Origin: Siphonodentalium dalli
Taxonomy: Eukaryota > Mollusca > Scaphopoda > Gadilida > Siphonodentaliidae
NCBI GenBank assembly: GCA_032622095.1
Contig: CP136066.1
Coordinates: 59,116,609-59,180,608 of the forward strand
Direction: 5' to 3'
Length of the DNA stretch: 64,000 nucleotides
The notes beneath the pieces were generated by a model, which was not told where the DNA came from, did no database searches, and saw only the letters and a program-made list of their open reading frames with translations. Each line of letters starts with the position of its first letter. Position 1 is the stretch's first letter. The position numbers and the translations under genes are program-made. Of this stretch, positions 31,748-42,734 are shown in pieces.

Positions 31748-31937
31748 CGACAGTAGGCACCTCTTGGTCAGAAACCAGTGTCTATTAACGGATAACTGTG
31801 GTCCTTAATTACATTGAGTTGTGCACAGACCATACCCGTGCGCGCACTTGTCATCAGTTTGAGGTAAGTCGGAACCACGCCGCGGTCAGTTAGGTATCTA
31901 CTAATTGTATATCTGGTGGTTCCGGGCACGATACCAC
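31748..31937 (-). promoter_or_regulatory. LINE-2 5' leader (distal part)
   Basis: This is the part of LINE-2 that lies beyond the nested element. In LINEs the 5' leader holds the internal promoter, which is an inference here. On the minus strand it starts with an inverted repeat (TGGTGG ... CCACCA) over the first 27 bases. It has no open frame worth noting. Confidence 0.55.
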
Positions 31938-31967
31938 CACTGTTTGTGTTTGATTTTCCAAACCAGT

Positions 31968-32130
31968 AATTAGTGAGTAATTGGTTGTGTTTAAATCAAC
32001 AGTAGCATATTTTTCAATCTTTGTTCTGAAATGGCAATCATTTGGAAAGTTTTCAATCTTAGCGGTGGTGTCATTATAGAAATTGCCGACAGTTGGAAAT
32101 CTTCAGGTACATGTTAGAAAGATCCATCGG
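31968..32130. repeat. Continuation of the dispersed repeat interrupted by LINE-2
   Basis: 'taaatcaacagtagc', 'ctgaaatggca', 'atcatttggaaag' and 'gtggtgtc' match in order the first unit at 19540-19665. Joined to 19826-19944 it rebuilds one uninterrupted unit. Confidence 0.7.
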
Positions 32131-34100
32131 AAGGAGGATGCAAATGGAATTCTGCGAACACGGGAGCTTGGTCTGGTTCAAGGCGAACTGGACGGTTGGC
32201 AATTTCAAGGTGGACACCCCATCCAAATGAAACCCTCCAGCCACGCCCCTGTCAGACTCATTGAAACTGAATTCAACGATGGTGATTGTTTCAGAAAATA
32301 ACTTACCACAATCCCTTACCGTGTCGTGCGTGTGTATTCTGGACACTGGTGCACATACGAGGACCTTGTCGTCGGCACGTCCTATGATAGGAATCATCAT
32401 ACATTGTGTATATAACACATATTTATCTACCATTTCCTATGAAATTCCCTGATACAATTGGCGATAACGAATTGGCGATAAAAACAGCTGTATCGTTACT
32501 GCAGTTGCGATAAAAGGCGCTCGTGACGTCGTTGACTAGTTCAAAATCATGAATGAACTGACGTCACATCAATCGCGTGAAAAATCAAAACGACATTGCA
32601 ACGTATATTCTTGCGTACTATAAACAAATAGTTCCAAGGTTTTAACATTATTTGATTGCCTACCACCATGGGTATTATGGTATAACATATCACAAAGTAA
32701 CTAATATGTATTTGTTCAGTATTTATTATAAGTGTAAGAGATTGTGTCTATTGAATACAATTCCCGTTAACTTGCAGGTTGTGAGAATTTAGCAGAGTGA
32801 GCTAATGGCGTGACACAGATACCTTTGCAGGTTGTGAGAATTTACTCAAGAAAGCTAGTCGTCGGACACAAATTCAACAGTTTTGGCATTTAAGAAACTC
32901 CTAAAATGTAATTTGTGCGGTGGATTCTGTCACACTAATGGTAGATAAATGTGTTATATACACAATGTGTATATCTCTTTGTAAACATGTGCAACATAGT
33001 TACCAGGGTATAAAATATTAGACATAAATCGAAGACCCACGCCCGGAAATGCTTCTATCGATTAATATTGATTTTATTTTGAATATGTTCTTTCTAAAAA
33101 CGTGTGGCTGTTTAGCTAACGAATAATAGTGGTTATTATTATCGATCCCTTAACTAACATTATTTCTGAGCTGGTTCCTCCCACGGGGTAGTACGCACAC
33201 AGGGCCCTGTAGTATAGATGGCAATTACTGTGATCACAAGTCTCTGGGAGAATATTCCACTGCATTATAATATTGTAGACAAGAAAACCATAATCAGAAA
33301 TGGTAACGCCCTCAAGATCATATTATTAGCCATAAATATAAATTATAACATAAAATATATTGGTTACATGAATGCACCGCCTCAGAATTCCGTTAAAACA
33401 ACTAATCCTTCAAATTATTACAAAAAACTACTGCTTATTACTGCAGGTTTCTCATTCACTACACCAGAAAGCCTCTAAATGCGGATCAAAAATCGGAGGC
33501 ATTGTGTTCCCGCCATAAAATCTTCAAGAGTGGCCATACCAAAACATTGAAAGCAATTAACGCGGTCATAATAGTTACATACTGCAACTATCAGACATCC
33601 AGCGAATACACACCCCACGAAAACCCGAAATGTGTTGTCCTGCGAGATATCCCATTACTATAACTTAGTTTGACACAGCCAGATTAGCCTTCCTACAATA
33701 TTCTAAAACAATAAATTTAAGCTTCTCAAATCATCGGTCAATAGAACTTTCACGAACTTGGACATCGACACTTTACGATCGCTCTATATACATAAGCATG
33801 GTCAGACCTATCATCGATTACTGTGTGGGAACTTTTTGCGAATAACGTTAATTTCAGGGTTTTTTTTTAACATTTCATTTCGTATTATAATTTGGAAATT
33901 GGCTTAAGCAATTTTGTCCAGTTTTGTGTCAAATCGGACCGGGCATCATTTGTCAAATTGGAGCGTGCAGGTTTAACAGACACAGAAAAGAGCGCCCCGA
34001 GTCTATTCCTGATATGGTAGAAACACTTGCTGGTAGCGTTTTTTTTTTCAATTTTGTGCGAAAAATTATAAACAGCTGGGAATTGGCTGTATAACCATGG
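32131..34100. other. No gene seen
   Basis: Open frames are short and motif-free. A small direct repeat, 'ttgcaggttgtgagaattta', occurs at about 32774 and 32827. Otherwise AT-rich intergenic DNA. Confidence 0.4.
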
Positions 34101-34111
34101 CAATTAATTTA

Positions 34112-34990
34112 CCTTCGAAATTACGTAAACAGAATTTGGAAGCTCGAGTGAGCCATGTCCGTTAACAAAATATTTTTATTAATGTATATATATAATTATT
34201 TTTAGTAAATTGGTGAACATATCGAAATGTGCGCAATGCGCAGCAATGCGCACGAAGGGGTTATGTGCCCTCTGCCCTTTGTGCGGGCCTCTACGTCGAT
34301 GAATAATTTTAGGCTCCCAAAGGGAGTTTGATTCAGCTAGTATATATATAATAAATGCACTTACATGTATTTGTAAGTGTCTGTGATTATCTCCAAAATT
34401 GTATAAAATCAATATAAGGTGTTTTTTTTGGTTCAACATGATTGATTTAACGAAATTGAACATCTCACGTTATAGTGTCCGGCTGTGTCCCATTCGAGAC
34501 AACGATAGTCTAATAGGTGTCAATCAGCTCTTACGTAACATTTTAGTGATTGATTGTTTATTAGCAAAGCCAACAGTTAAGTTGGAACATGCAATAACAT
34601 ATATACATACTATACACAAATATTTGGTAGTTAGTTTCGCCAAGTCAACGAGGTATCAAAAGTAATTAGCCTAACTGCATCGAAATGTTTTTTAATACAT
34701 TTAGCTAAACCTCACCCCAGACATTTTCCATGATACATGTAACTGCACTTCGAATGATTTTTGAAATAATTTAACTACCAACCCCACCCCGACATTTAAA
34801 AAAAAGAGATGTACATGTAGCAATCAGAAACATATGAGTTACATTTGCATGATTGTACACCTTACCATTTGGAATGCCGTTCGCAAAGGACCATGCGAAT
34901 CCCCCGATTATACATGTATTCTATCAAAATTAAACGGGACTGGCTCACTCGAGCTTCCAAATTATATGTCTACGTAATTTGAATGGAGGT
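34112..34990. mobile_element. Element bounded by ~55-bp inverted repeats
   Basis: 34118-34165 contains AAATTACGTAAAC and TTTGGAAGCTCGAGTGAGCC. The inverse, GGCTCACTCGAGCTTCCAAA with ACGTAATTTGAATGG, is at 34940-34985. The interior of about 780 bp has only short frames. It is probably a non-autonomous DNA transposon. No target duplication was identified and the true ends are uncertain. Confidence 0.6.
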
Positions 34991-35109
34991 ATAAGATAGG
35001 TTGAAAATACAAGAAATATTAATATACCGTCGTCATATATGCTCAGATAAATACTTTACATGTATGTAGCCATTTTCGAACTATGTAAACTGTTTTCGCA
35101 CATAAGTGA

Positions 35110-35930
35110 AACAAACGCTCTTTATGTCTACCTTATCAGGAATATGTTGTCACGGAACGCTCTTTTCTGTTCCATGCCGTGCAAATAGCTATGTTTTGAT
35201 TGGGACCAAACACATTGTATTTTTGTATGATTTCAATGCGTCTTTCTCTGACATAATGGTCGTAGTACGGTAGTTCCATGCATTTATCGACCTAATTCGA
35301 TACCGGGAAATATTCAAAAGCTTTCATGTAATATTGCTATCTGTATTTATGAGCCATAGTGGCATTTCAACAATATTCACTGAATTCAGACGAAAGATTG
35401 GGACCAACACATGTAAACAGATTACGTATTGGTTGAATTGAGATGCCATATAAAACCTTTTCCGAAAATTAGACAAAACGCTCTTTATTTTCGTAAATGA
35501 ATACGGAACAATACACGAAATTGTACACGGCACATTTGGCAAACTTTGAAACTGATGCGCGTTTCCATTTGACAGTTAAGTCATCTTAGGTCAAAGGTGC
35601 CTATCCAATTCAATTCCCATGGTCAGGTGACCTCATGTGTACCAATATACATACATATCATCTAAGCTGAAAATTAACGCTCTTTATTGCTCATATATCG
35701 TAATATATAAAATGCGTACGAATTTTCCTACATATCGTTTAAATTGAACGCCCTTTATTTCCAGCGACCAGGTTCCAACAATTATCTAATTAAAAATGTG
35801 TATTAGTGCCCCTGTAAGTCGTCTGAGAGCAAGGACACACGTACTCCATGACAACCTCGGGTCAAGTTACAAATGTGTACCACCTTCCCTCGCATATCGT
35901 CTAAGATGATAATAAACACTCTTTATCTTT
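35110..35930. repeat. Degenerate array of AACGCTCTTTAT-containing units
   Basis: AACGCTCTTTAT or close variants occur at about 35115, 35479, 35676, 35747 and 35914. Three are preceded by 'catat(c)atct/gtctaagatgaaaa'. Spacing is irregular (about 70-365 bp). The same word occurs elsewhere in the window (781, 24854, 31191, 62332, 62371). This is a dispersed repeat, not a gene. Confidence 0.6.
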
Positions 35931-36059
35931 GTCAATATAATTGATTAGTCCCTATTTAAATAATATGAGGTTAAAGTCACCCAACGCACGGTATTCCTCT
36001 GTTCAATTGAAACTTTTTGTAACAATTTTCAGCTCTATGGGTCCAACGATTATATATTA

Positions 36060-36230
36060 ATTATTTAATTAAATTAATCATGAGTGCCCCTTTAATTCAT
36101 TGGACGTCGACGGTACTTACCCATGGCACTCCCCGTCGTCAAGGGTCCAGTCGTTTAAATTAAATTAATTATGAGTGCCCCTTTAAATCATGTGCTGTCA
36201 GCGGCATCTATCCCCCGACACTCCTCGGGT
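36060..36230. repeat. Tandem units with AATTAATNATGAGTGCCCCTTTAA
   Basis: 'taatcatgagtgccccttta' at about 36074 recurs at about 36167 ('taattatgagtgccccttta'). A weaker relative, 'tattagtgcccctgtaa', lies at about 35803. The unit length is about 93 bp. No coding content. Confidence 0.65.
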
Positions 36231-36439
36231 CCATTTATCCATATATATACCAAACATTTCATCTACGATGCTCCAGCCGTTTGGTCATCCATAGCCACAG
36301 ACAAACGCACACCATTGAGTTTTATTAGTATAGATTCCCCCAAAATATGTTTTTCTTGCATATTTCATAAAAACCACGAAACGAATTTTAGGATGGGGAG
36401 AACAATCTACATGTACAATTAATTCACAATAAAATGCGC

Positions 36440-36612
36440 TAAATGTTACATTTTTTAAGCGCAAGGTGTCGCAATATTAAGCGTGCGATATCGCAATATT
36501 AAGCGCGAAATATTGCGATATTAAACGCAAAATATTGCAATAATATCGCAAGCGGTGCGCTTATAAGCGCTTAATTCCACTTGCAAAATAATTGCGATAT
36601 TGGGCGCTTACT
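36440..36612. repeat. Palindromic cluster of GCGATATTAAGCGC words
   Basis: TCGCAATATTAAGCG and its complement occur repeatedly. The two sides (AAGCGCAAGGTGTCGC ... GCGATATTGGGCGCTTA) can fold on each other. This is another foldback-type repeat with CpG-rich words in AT-rich DNA. Confidence 0.6.
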
Positions 36613-38215
36613 ATACCACTTCTTTTGACTGGTACTGTATATAGAGCGCATAACCGGTGTCACACGGAGGATGTCGATAACGGTATAGTTTTCACGTACA
36701 CCATTGAAACCACACACAAAAGAGACCAGACATTCTATACACGCATGGTCTTTCTCGGAATAGCATGCGTGAGTTGTCATTATATATAGTCCCCATTATC
36801 AGATTATATGAATGCAGTCAGCTAAGTTTACAGTCTCGGTTTAATCGCTTATTGCAGCTGTTCGATAATCTTACGTTTTTCAGCGGATAGTTTTCCATTA
36901 CATGTATGTTGTTTCTGTTTCTCAGCGGATAGATCTCCATCAATCCATTACAGGTACATGTTTGTTGTTTATTTTTTTGGACTAGAAAAATTTAATCGAT
37001 AACAAGACAGAGCCACTAGATTTAATACTTAAATAAATCGCTCGTGTTCAACAGTTCAATAATTATTGTTCGCTTCGGTTGTTACTAATTGTATCATTTG
37101 TATGTGTGTTAAGGGGGAGGTCAAGTGAAACATTTTGAATGGGGATTTACAAGCAAATCTCCCCAGCAAAAGTTGAGAATATTAACTTCCCGTGCTGATC
37201 AACAGACCCAACATTCGTGAACTCAGAGTACTTAGCTGGTTTGTCGGCTCAGTTGTTTCCATTGGGAACATAACGGGTGCAACTAGACACGAAATCAATT
37301 TTAACACGAAAGCAGGTAAGCTTGTGACTGTAAGTGGCCATTTTGAAATTATCTCCCCTGTTGTGAAAACATCAACATCAAACCCACGAATATTTGCAGT
37401 GAAAAAACAAGGTGAAATATAAAATGATCTATAACAATACTAGCTAGAATGATACCTCTTCGTTTGATTTCTAAATCTGAGCGATGTGTGCATGGGTTCG
37501 ATCATTTATCGGTAGCATCAGTATTCAACTGCATTAGCGATGTAATATTTTTGTTTATTTTTCAACCAAAACCAGCCACAAATATCACTGCGCTTAGATG
37601 GAGGAAAATAGTTCCAATATTTATACTGATTTGATCTTAGAGTAATAGAACTAAATATGATTTGGTGACATTATATACTCTTAGGGACCTATTAGTTGAC
37701 ACTTAATTGAAGAAGATGTATAAAAATACGAAACACGAAACGATGATAGTTTTCCCGGGCTGCGGATGGCGAATTACCGAAACATTGATGTGTGCCAGGG
37801 CACTTCCACCCCTAATCTGAAAACAATAAATAAAATCAAGTTAAACGCTCCTAAAAGGATAAATTAATTCCGATCGGTGAGTAAATTAGCACACAAATAT
37901 TGCGGATAACTGTATCAACATACTAGCATAATTAGATTGTCCGATTGAACGACGAAGAGCCCAATATTTAGAGTTGTTTGTTGAAAGTTTTTAGATGCAT
38001 GCATGGTTTGTTGTTGTCAACAAGCCTCCATCTAGTCGAAATGGGGCTAAACGCCGCATAATTATGGCAAACTAAACGTTGTTTGACTACAAAAAACATG
38101 TGCTCCTGAAAATTTTATTCTAATTTTCGTTTAAATTAATAATTTAGTTACATACTGCTGTTACTGAAACTGTCATTGAACTCTTACTCTGCCTATGGAC
38201 TGAAGACTGAAGTTC
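36613..38215. other. No gene seen
   Basis: No recognisable coding sequence or clear repeat. Short open frames such as 37192-37422 lack motifs. Confidence 0.35.
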
Positions 38216-38218
38216 AAG

Positions 38219-38977
38219 ATGTCATTTTCCAAAATTGTGCATGAACAAAATTTTGTTCTTAATGAAATTAATAAGTTAAATTTGTCACAAAATGGCAGCT
38301 CACAGACAATTTTAATTTCTGACAGCAAGGGGAGCTATATGGAGAGGGCTGTCAAGAGATTGGGAATAGGCCGTTCCATTCAGATATGGTGGACTTCAGG
38401 AGTCACTTTCAGAGAGAAGATGGGCCGAGTTCATGAGGACTTACTGGAGCTTGGTTGTGGAGAGGTTCCTGTTAATATTTATATTTGGCTGGGAACATGT
38501 GACTTAACAATAAAGCCTAAACAACAGAGCTGTATTTTTTAAGGCATTCCACTGACGACAAAGCTGTGGATAATATGATTATTCATTCCACGAAGTGGCC
38601 ACCAGATATGAGCAATATCCACTTTTGAAAATTGTATATTTGGAAATTTCATTTATCAGTGTACGCCGGTGGAATGAGGATAAGAAATGGCAGTGTATGT
38701 ATAATGTTGACATGAAGGAGGCAGTGACGGCAGATGAAATTCTGTCATCACCAACTGGACGTTTAGCCAGAGTTAATGGCTGGATACATTCATACAATGC
38801 TTCAGTGGGGGCGGTGAATCCAAAGTTTTGCTGTGACATGGAGCGGGTCAGGAAGGAGAAAGGACATGCAGTACCTTATGATATCTCGATGGTGTACATC
38901 CAATTGATGAACTTGCAAATTTATTGTTGTTGTGGATTCTGAAGGTGTCAGAGGAACTCATGATAAGTCGCCATTAA
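38219..38977 (+). pseudogene. SGNH-hydrolase-like protein, frameshifted
   Basis: The first frame (38219-38542) starts MSFSKIVHEQNFVLNEINKL and reaches TILISDSKGSYMERA, where the DS pair fits SGNH block I. It continues to IYIWLGTCDLT, fitting block III. A frameshift near 38540 moves to the frame with KIVYLEISFISVRRWNEDKK. A further shift near 38880 brings in DGVHPIDELANLLLLW, the block V Asp-His pair, ending with TAA at 38975. The original protein was about 250 residues. SGNH proteins are esterase-fold enzymes; in invertebrate repeats such frames are common without known function. It lies 0.8 kb upstream of the YqaJ-like gene on the same strand. It is broken, so inactive. Confidence 0.65.
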
Positions 38978-39813
38978 ATGAAGTGAAATAGCTCTATTAT
39001 TTCTGTTTTGTTTAATTTTCGGAGGATTCTGAAAGAATCAGACACGTTATAGTACTAGCATGGTGCAATCAGAACAATATGTACTGTCTAGTTTTATTTT
39101 AAATGGAGACCAGTGTATTCATTTAATTATTTATTGAAGAAGTGACAAGGATTAATGAAGTGCACTTCATTTGCACATATGGTAAGCATAATATAAAATA
39201 ATATGTGTATATACTAATCAGAACATATCATGTACATGTTCCAATATAAATTTTGCTAACACAATGTTTTGGCATGAGCTGTACATGTGAGACTGGACAC
39301 TGTTGGATCACATAATCAGTGTGTGAGCAGGGCATTCATTCAAAATCACTCAGCTGTGAATCATGAGCTGCAGCAGTTGTTTCACTTCTCAAGGCATGTC
39401 TTGGTCAAACTGGGACACATGAATAGTCACTAGCTGTCAAGTAACCTGGTTCATTACTCGGCACCAACAGGAATAATATTTTTATGATCTAAATTGTCTT
39501 CAGTGAATGAATTTGTTTAGTTTCATAATGGTTTGCACTTAATATTGTTGTTTGTTGCTGCGGCATTTTTTAATGTTCTAGGTTATGACCAAGCAGCTAC
39601 ATTTTCTTCCTCAGGGCCTGACGAGAACTGTCCCGCTGCCTTGAAATTTGTCAGTCTCTTTTGTGTGACCTTTATGGTTTTGTCTTGGGCCTGACGAGAA
39701 CTGTCTCGCTGCCCTGTTTGTTTCATGAATTTTCCATTGTGCAAAATCACTGTGATATTACTCTGGGTCTGATGAGAACTGTCTCGCTGCCCTTTTGGTG
39801 TAATTTTGAATAA
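38978..39813. other. Spacer with three hairpin repeats (39608-39795)
   Basis: No gene. 'gggcctgacgagaactgt' followed by ctcgctgccc occurs three times, at about 39615, 39689 and 39766, with small differences. Each copy pairs GGGC with GCCC and CGAGA with TCTCG around a short loop. Confidence 0.65.
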
Positions 39814-39981
39814 ATGGGTGAGTCAACAGGAACAAGAGGAAGAATAAGGTTCTATGTTGGTGCATCTGGACGTTACCAGCAAAACTCACGCAGACGACGT
39901 GTCAGCAGAATAGCTGCAGATTCCAAGTCATGTCAGCCACAGGTCAGATTCAAGCTGGTCCGATATAAACAAAAATGCCAT
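39814..39981 (+). CDS. Short arginine-rich frame, unknown
   Basis: A 55-codon frame starts MGESTGTRGRIRFYVGASGR and contains NSRRRRVSRIAADSK. It ends just before the acidic linker of the YqaJ-like pseudogene and may be its original N-terminal exon or start. No family is recognised. The support is position and a non-random arginine-rich composition only. Confidence 0.35.
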
Positions 39982-39984
39982 TGA

Positions 39985-41393
39985 AGTTAAAACTTAAAAA
40001 GATGTTCTGATTTTTGCAATTCCCGACCGTCTGCTACTGGTGATGCTAGTAGTTCTGTTGTCACAGATGAAATAGATGATGATTAGACCGATGAAATTGC
40101 TGACGTCATAGAAGAACAGACATAGTTTTGGCTCTCATGTACTTCGGATGAGGCTATGGAAGCATCAAGGCAAGATTGCGGCCTTAATCATAATCTCCTT
40201 GAAAAGAATATGCTAGCTGATGTATATGTTCTTCTTGATCGCGTAGCAAATAAATCTGCATCACTCATTGGAAATGTGACAACAAATTTAGCAGAATCAT
40301 GAATGTCTATCAGATCATAGTTTGATGGGGAAAATTTTACAACCGATGCAATAAAGGATCATGGCAAGCGCGTTGCTTTGGTTCTGGTCTGAGACCTCTG
40401 TTGGGACCATCATGGTCACCTACTGTCTGGGAGAGAGCAACTAAAACCGTCTCCTTCTTTATTCGATTGTTTGCCATGATATCAAAAAAGCATGTCTCTG
40501 CAAAGATCAGCAAGGAAACACCCCAATATAGGGACAGAAAGTGAAAGCTATCTTTGCTGCTAACAGAAAGCTAAAAGAAAGTATGGCGTTGAATCTGTCC
40601 AGGTTGAAGATGTTTCTGCTGACAACATTGAGACCATGAAGAACCTATATATTGATCGACATTTAAATATCTCGGATGAAGCACTCAAGCAAATTGAGGT
40701 ATCTACGCGCGACCAAAGTTTATCTGGTTTATGGATCAGTGAGAGAATGAAGCGGCTCACTTCTTCAAACTTCGGAAAGGTCATGAGTAAAGATCCAACC
40801 AAATCAGTGGAAGCCCTTGTTCGAACTTTGCTGTATCCCACATTCAGATGAAATAGAAACACCAATGCAGGGCTTAGGGCTGAGCCAGAAACAGTTGAAG
40901 AATACATTTTGCGACAAGCAGAGAAAGGATTGAATGTTTCAGTAAAGCGTGTTGGTTTAAAAATATGTTGTCAACATAAGTTTTGGCTGCTAGTCCTGAT
41001 GGTTTAGTTTTGCAAAGTGATGGCCAAAAAGGTTTGCTCGAGTTTAAAAATCTTCTTTTGAATAAAGCCAACACCTCTCTCACATACGATGCAACCCACC
41101 AATCTAGTTTTTGTTTGGAGGAGGTCAATGGTCAGTTGAGATTAAAACATTGGCATGCATACTATTATCAATGTCAGGGTCAGCTTCATATTTTAAATTA
41201 TGATTGAGTTGGTTTTGTTACCAGGACCAAAAACCCTTATACAATGGTCATTGAGCGAATCTATAAAGATAAAAACCTTTGGAATGACATCATGTTGCCA
41301 AAACTCTCTGCCTTTTATTACAAAGCCATTCTCCCCGAGTTGGCTGCTCCTCGATACAACAAGCAACCTGGTATCCGAGAACCAGGCAAGTGG
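39985..41393 (+). pseudogene. YqaJ-type nuclease/recombinase gene, main exon, several stops
   Basis: After an acidic linker, the translation contains DVYVLLDRVANKSASLIGN, then MSIRS and FDG, and SGLRPLLGPSWSPTVWERAT. These match a recurrent invertebrate protein type with a C-terminal YqaJ domain. From 40636 there is NLYIDRHLNISDEAL and RMKRLTSSNFGKVMSKDP. Then comes the nuclease core, AASPDGLVLQ (catalytic Asp) with LLEFKN (Glu-x-Lys), and later YYYQCQGQLHILN. YqaJ domains are lambda-exonuclease-like and usually act on phage or transposon DNA ends. Stop codons near 40095, 40118, 40303, 40321, 40849 and 41205, plus frameshifts, kill it. It ends at GIREPGKW followed by GTATGT, a good 5' splice site. 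Confidence 0.75.
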
Positions 41394-41399
41394 GTATGT

Positions 41400-41990
41400 C
41401 GTTTTAATTAGTTTGTATTTGCATGTTTATTAGTTTAAGTTGATGAGGTAAAAATACTGGTAATTGCCTAATTGGTGTACATGTCAGGTATTAGTACAGA
41501 CTACAGTACATGTACCAGTATGTATATGTATGTTACTCCATATAGCTGATTTATTTTTGCATCTACTGGTACACGCACACATAGAATACAATATTGTTTG
41601 TATGAATATTATTATTTAATTCTAAAATCTGAATATTCATGCATTATTGTTCCCCAAAAGGAAATTTGAGGCAGGACATAAATGAGCGGTGTCTGTCTGC
41701 ACGTTTTCTATACATCTGTGTCCATCCATCCAAATCGTTTGTTGTCCCGATAATAACATGAATAGTATTTGGCAGAATTTGATGTTTATGGGCATGTGGC
41801 CTTTATATGTGAAAGTCATGCTGAAGTTCAAATTTGGATCTTGTCAGACCATTTCTGATCGGGTTATGTCCATTTTCAACTTTGAACTCGGTTGATAATC
41901 CAATATGTTTATACATTGTATCATAGACAGTGGGGAGGAGAGTCTATTGGCATTTGTATTATCCTTTTCTACACTAAATATTCATTGGTG
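41400..41990. other. Intron-like DNA, no gene
   Basis: Lies between the GTATGT splice donor at 41394 and the next proposed exon. Short frames only. Confidence 0.4.
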
Positions 41991-41998
41991 AGTAGTTA

Positions 41999-42150
41999 CA
42001 GTAATGCCCTAATTAATCGACTCCATAACCACAGCAGAATGATGGGTAAGTTTCAGGATTTAGTCGGAAATATGGCTTGTTGCCATTCATAGGAAAGTTC
42101 TCGGATTAGCTTTCAGATGAATGGCAACAAGCCATATTTCCGACTGAAAA
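41999..42150. mobile_element. TA-flanked MITE (family T), truncated copy
   Basis: Starts TA|CAGTAATGCCCTAATTAATC, as the complete copy at 16920 does, and keeps the apex and most of the right arm up to 'atttccgact'. There the family sequence ends and exon-like sequence begins within a few bases. The right terminus is lost. Confidence 0.8.
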
Positions 42151-42152
42151 AG

Positions 42153-42204
42153 AGAGGACAACGACACCGTCGTAAGAAAGAGGAAAGCTATGGTGACAGT
42201 GAAG
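42153..42204 (+). pseudogene. YqaJ-like gene, proposed exon 2
   Basis: An AG at 42151-42152 precedes a 52-base open stretch encoding RGQRHRRKKEESYGDSE, followed by a GTTTGT donor. Phase 0 matches the end of the main exon, and the phase-1 end matches the next exon. Basic then acidic composition is typical of a linker. It lies directly against the truncated MITE. This is an inference from splice signals and phase. Confidence 0.45.
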
Positions 42205-42734
42205 GTTTGTATTTGATATGACTTACTTGTTTCCTCTGTTCAAATTACTAGTAAGCTATTAAACCTGCTATTAAGTTGCTTTGTAAAGAACAAACATGTA
42301 TCTGTGAAGAAATGCCTTTTCTTACCTTTTACAAGTCTTCATGTGCCTTTTCCAAAGAATTTGCTATACCTGTAACCCTCCCCTGTAATAATAATGGATT
42401 GCTGTAATAGATATTAACTTACTGTACCACTACATCTGTACATGTACCGGAACATAAATGTTCCTGTCTGCTGAGATTGAAAGGCAGTATATTGTCACAA
42501 TTTGTGGGCCAGTATTTTATGGTAGCTTACATGTAGTCAAATTTCCTTGTTTTTCTGTGTCATATATCGGCTAGTACATGTATAATTGCACCGCACAGCA
42601 TAACTATCAATGTATTGTAATATATGTAATGAATCTGTATGTTGCACTACTGGAATCTGTTGAATTATCTCCATATTGATAGATAGATTATTGGATAAAG
42701 CATGTACATATACAATAGGATTTATAAAAATAAT

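Larger units (their letters stand above)
19945..31937 (-). mobile_element. LINE-2: full-length non-LTR retrotransposon, split by a nested element
   Basis: A 30-bp direct repeat, identical in both copies, lies at 19915-19944 and 31938-31967 (it begins CACTGTTTGTG and ends CCAAACCAGT). Between the copies, the minus strand has a ~220-bp 5' leader, one long decayed ORF, a 3' region and AATAAA 7 bases before the end. Removing the 7.4-kb insertion leaves about 4.56 kb. The 5' leader starts with TGGTGG ... CCACCA, which can fold. I see no ORF1, so this is a one-ORF element. The 30-bp duplication is the expected target-site duplication of target-primed insertion. Confidence 0.8.
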
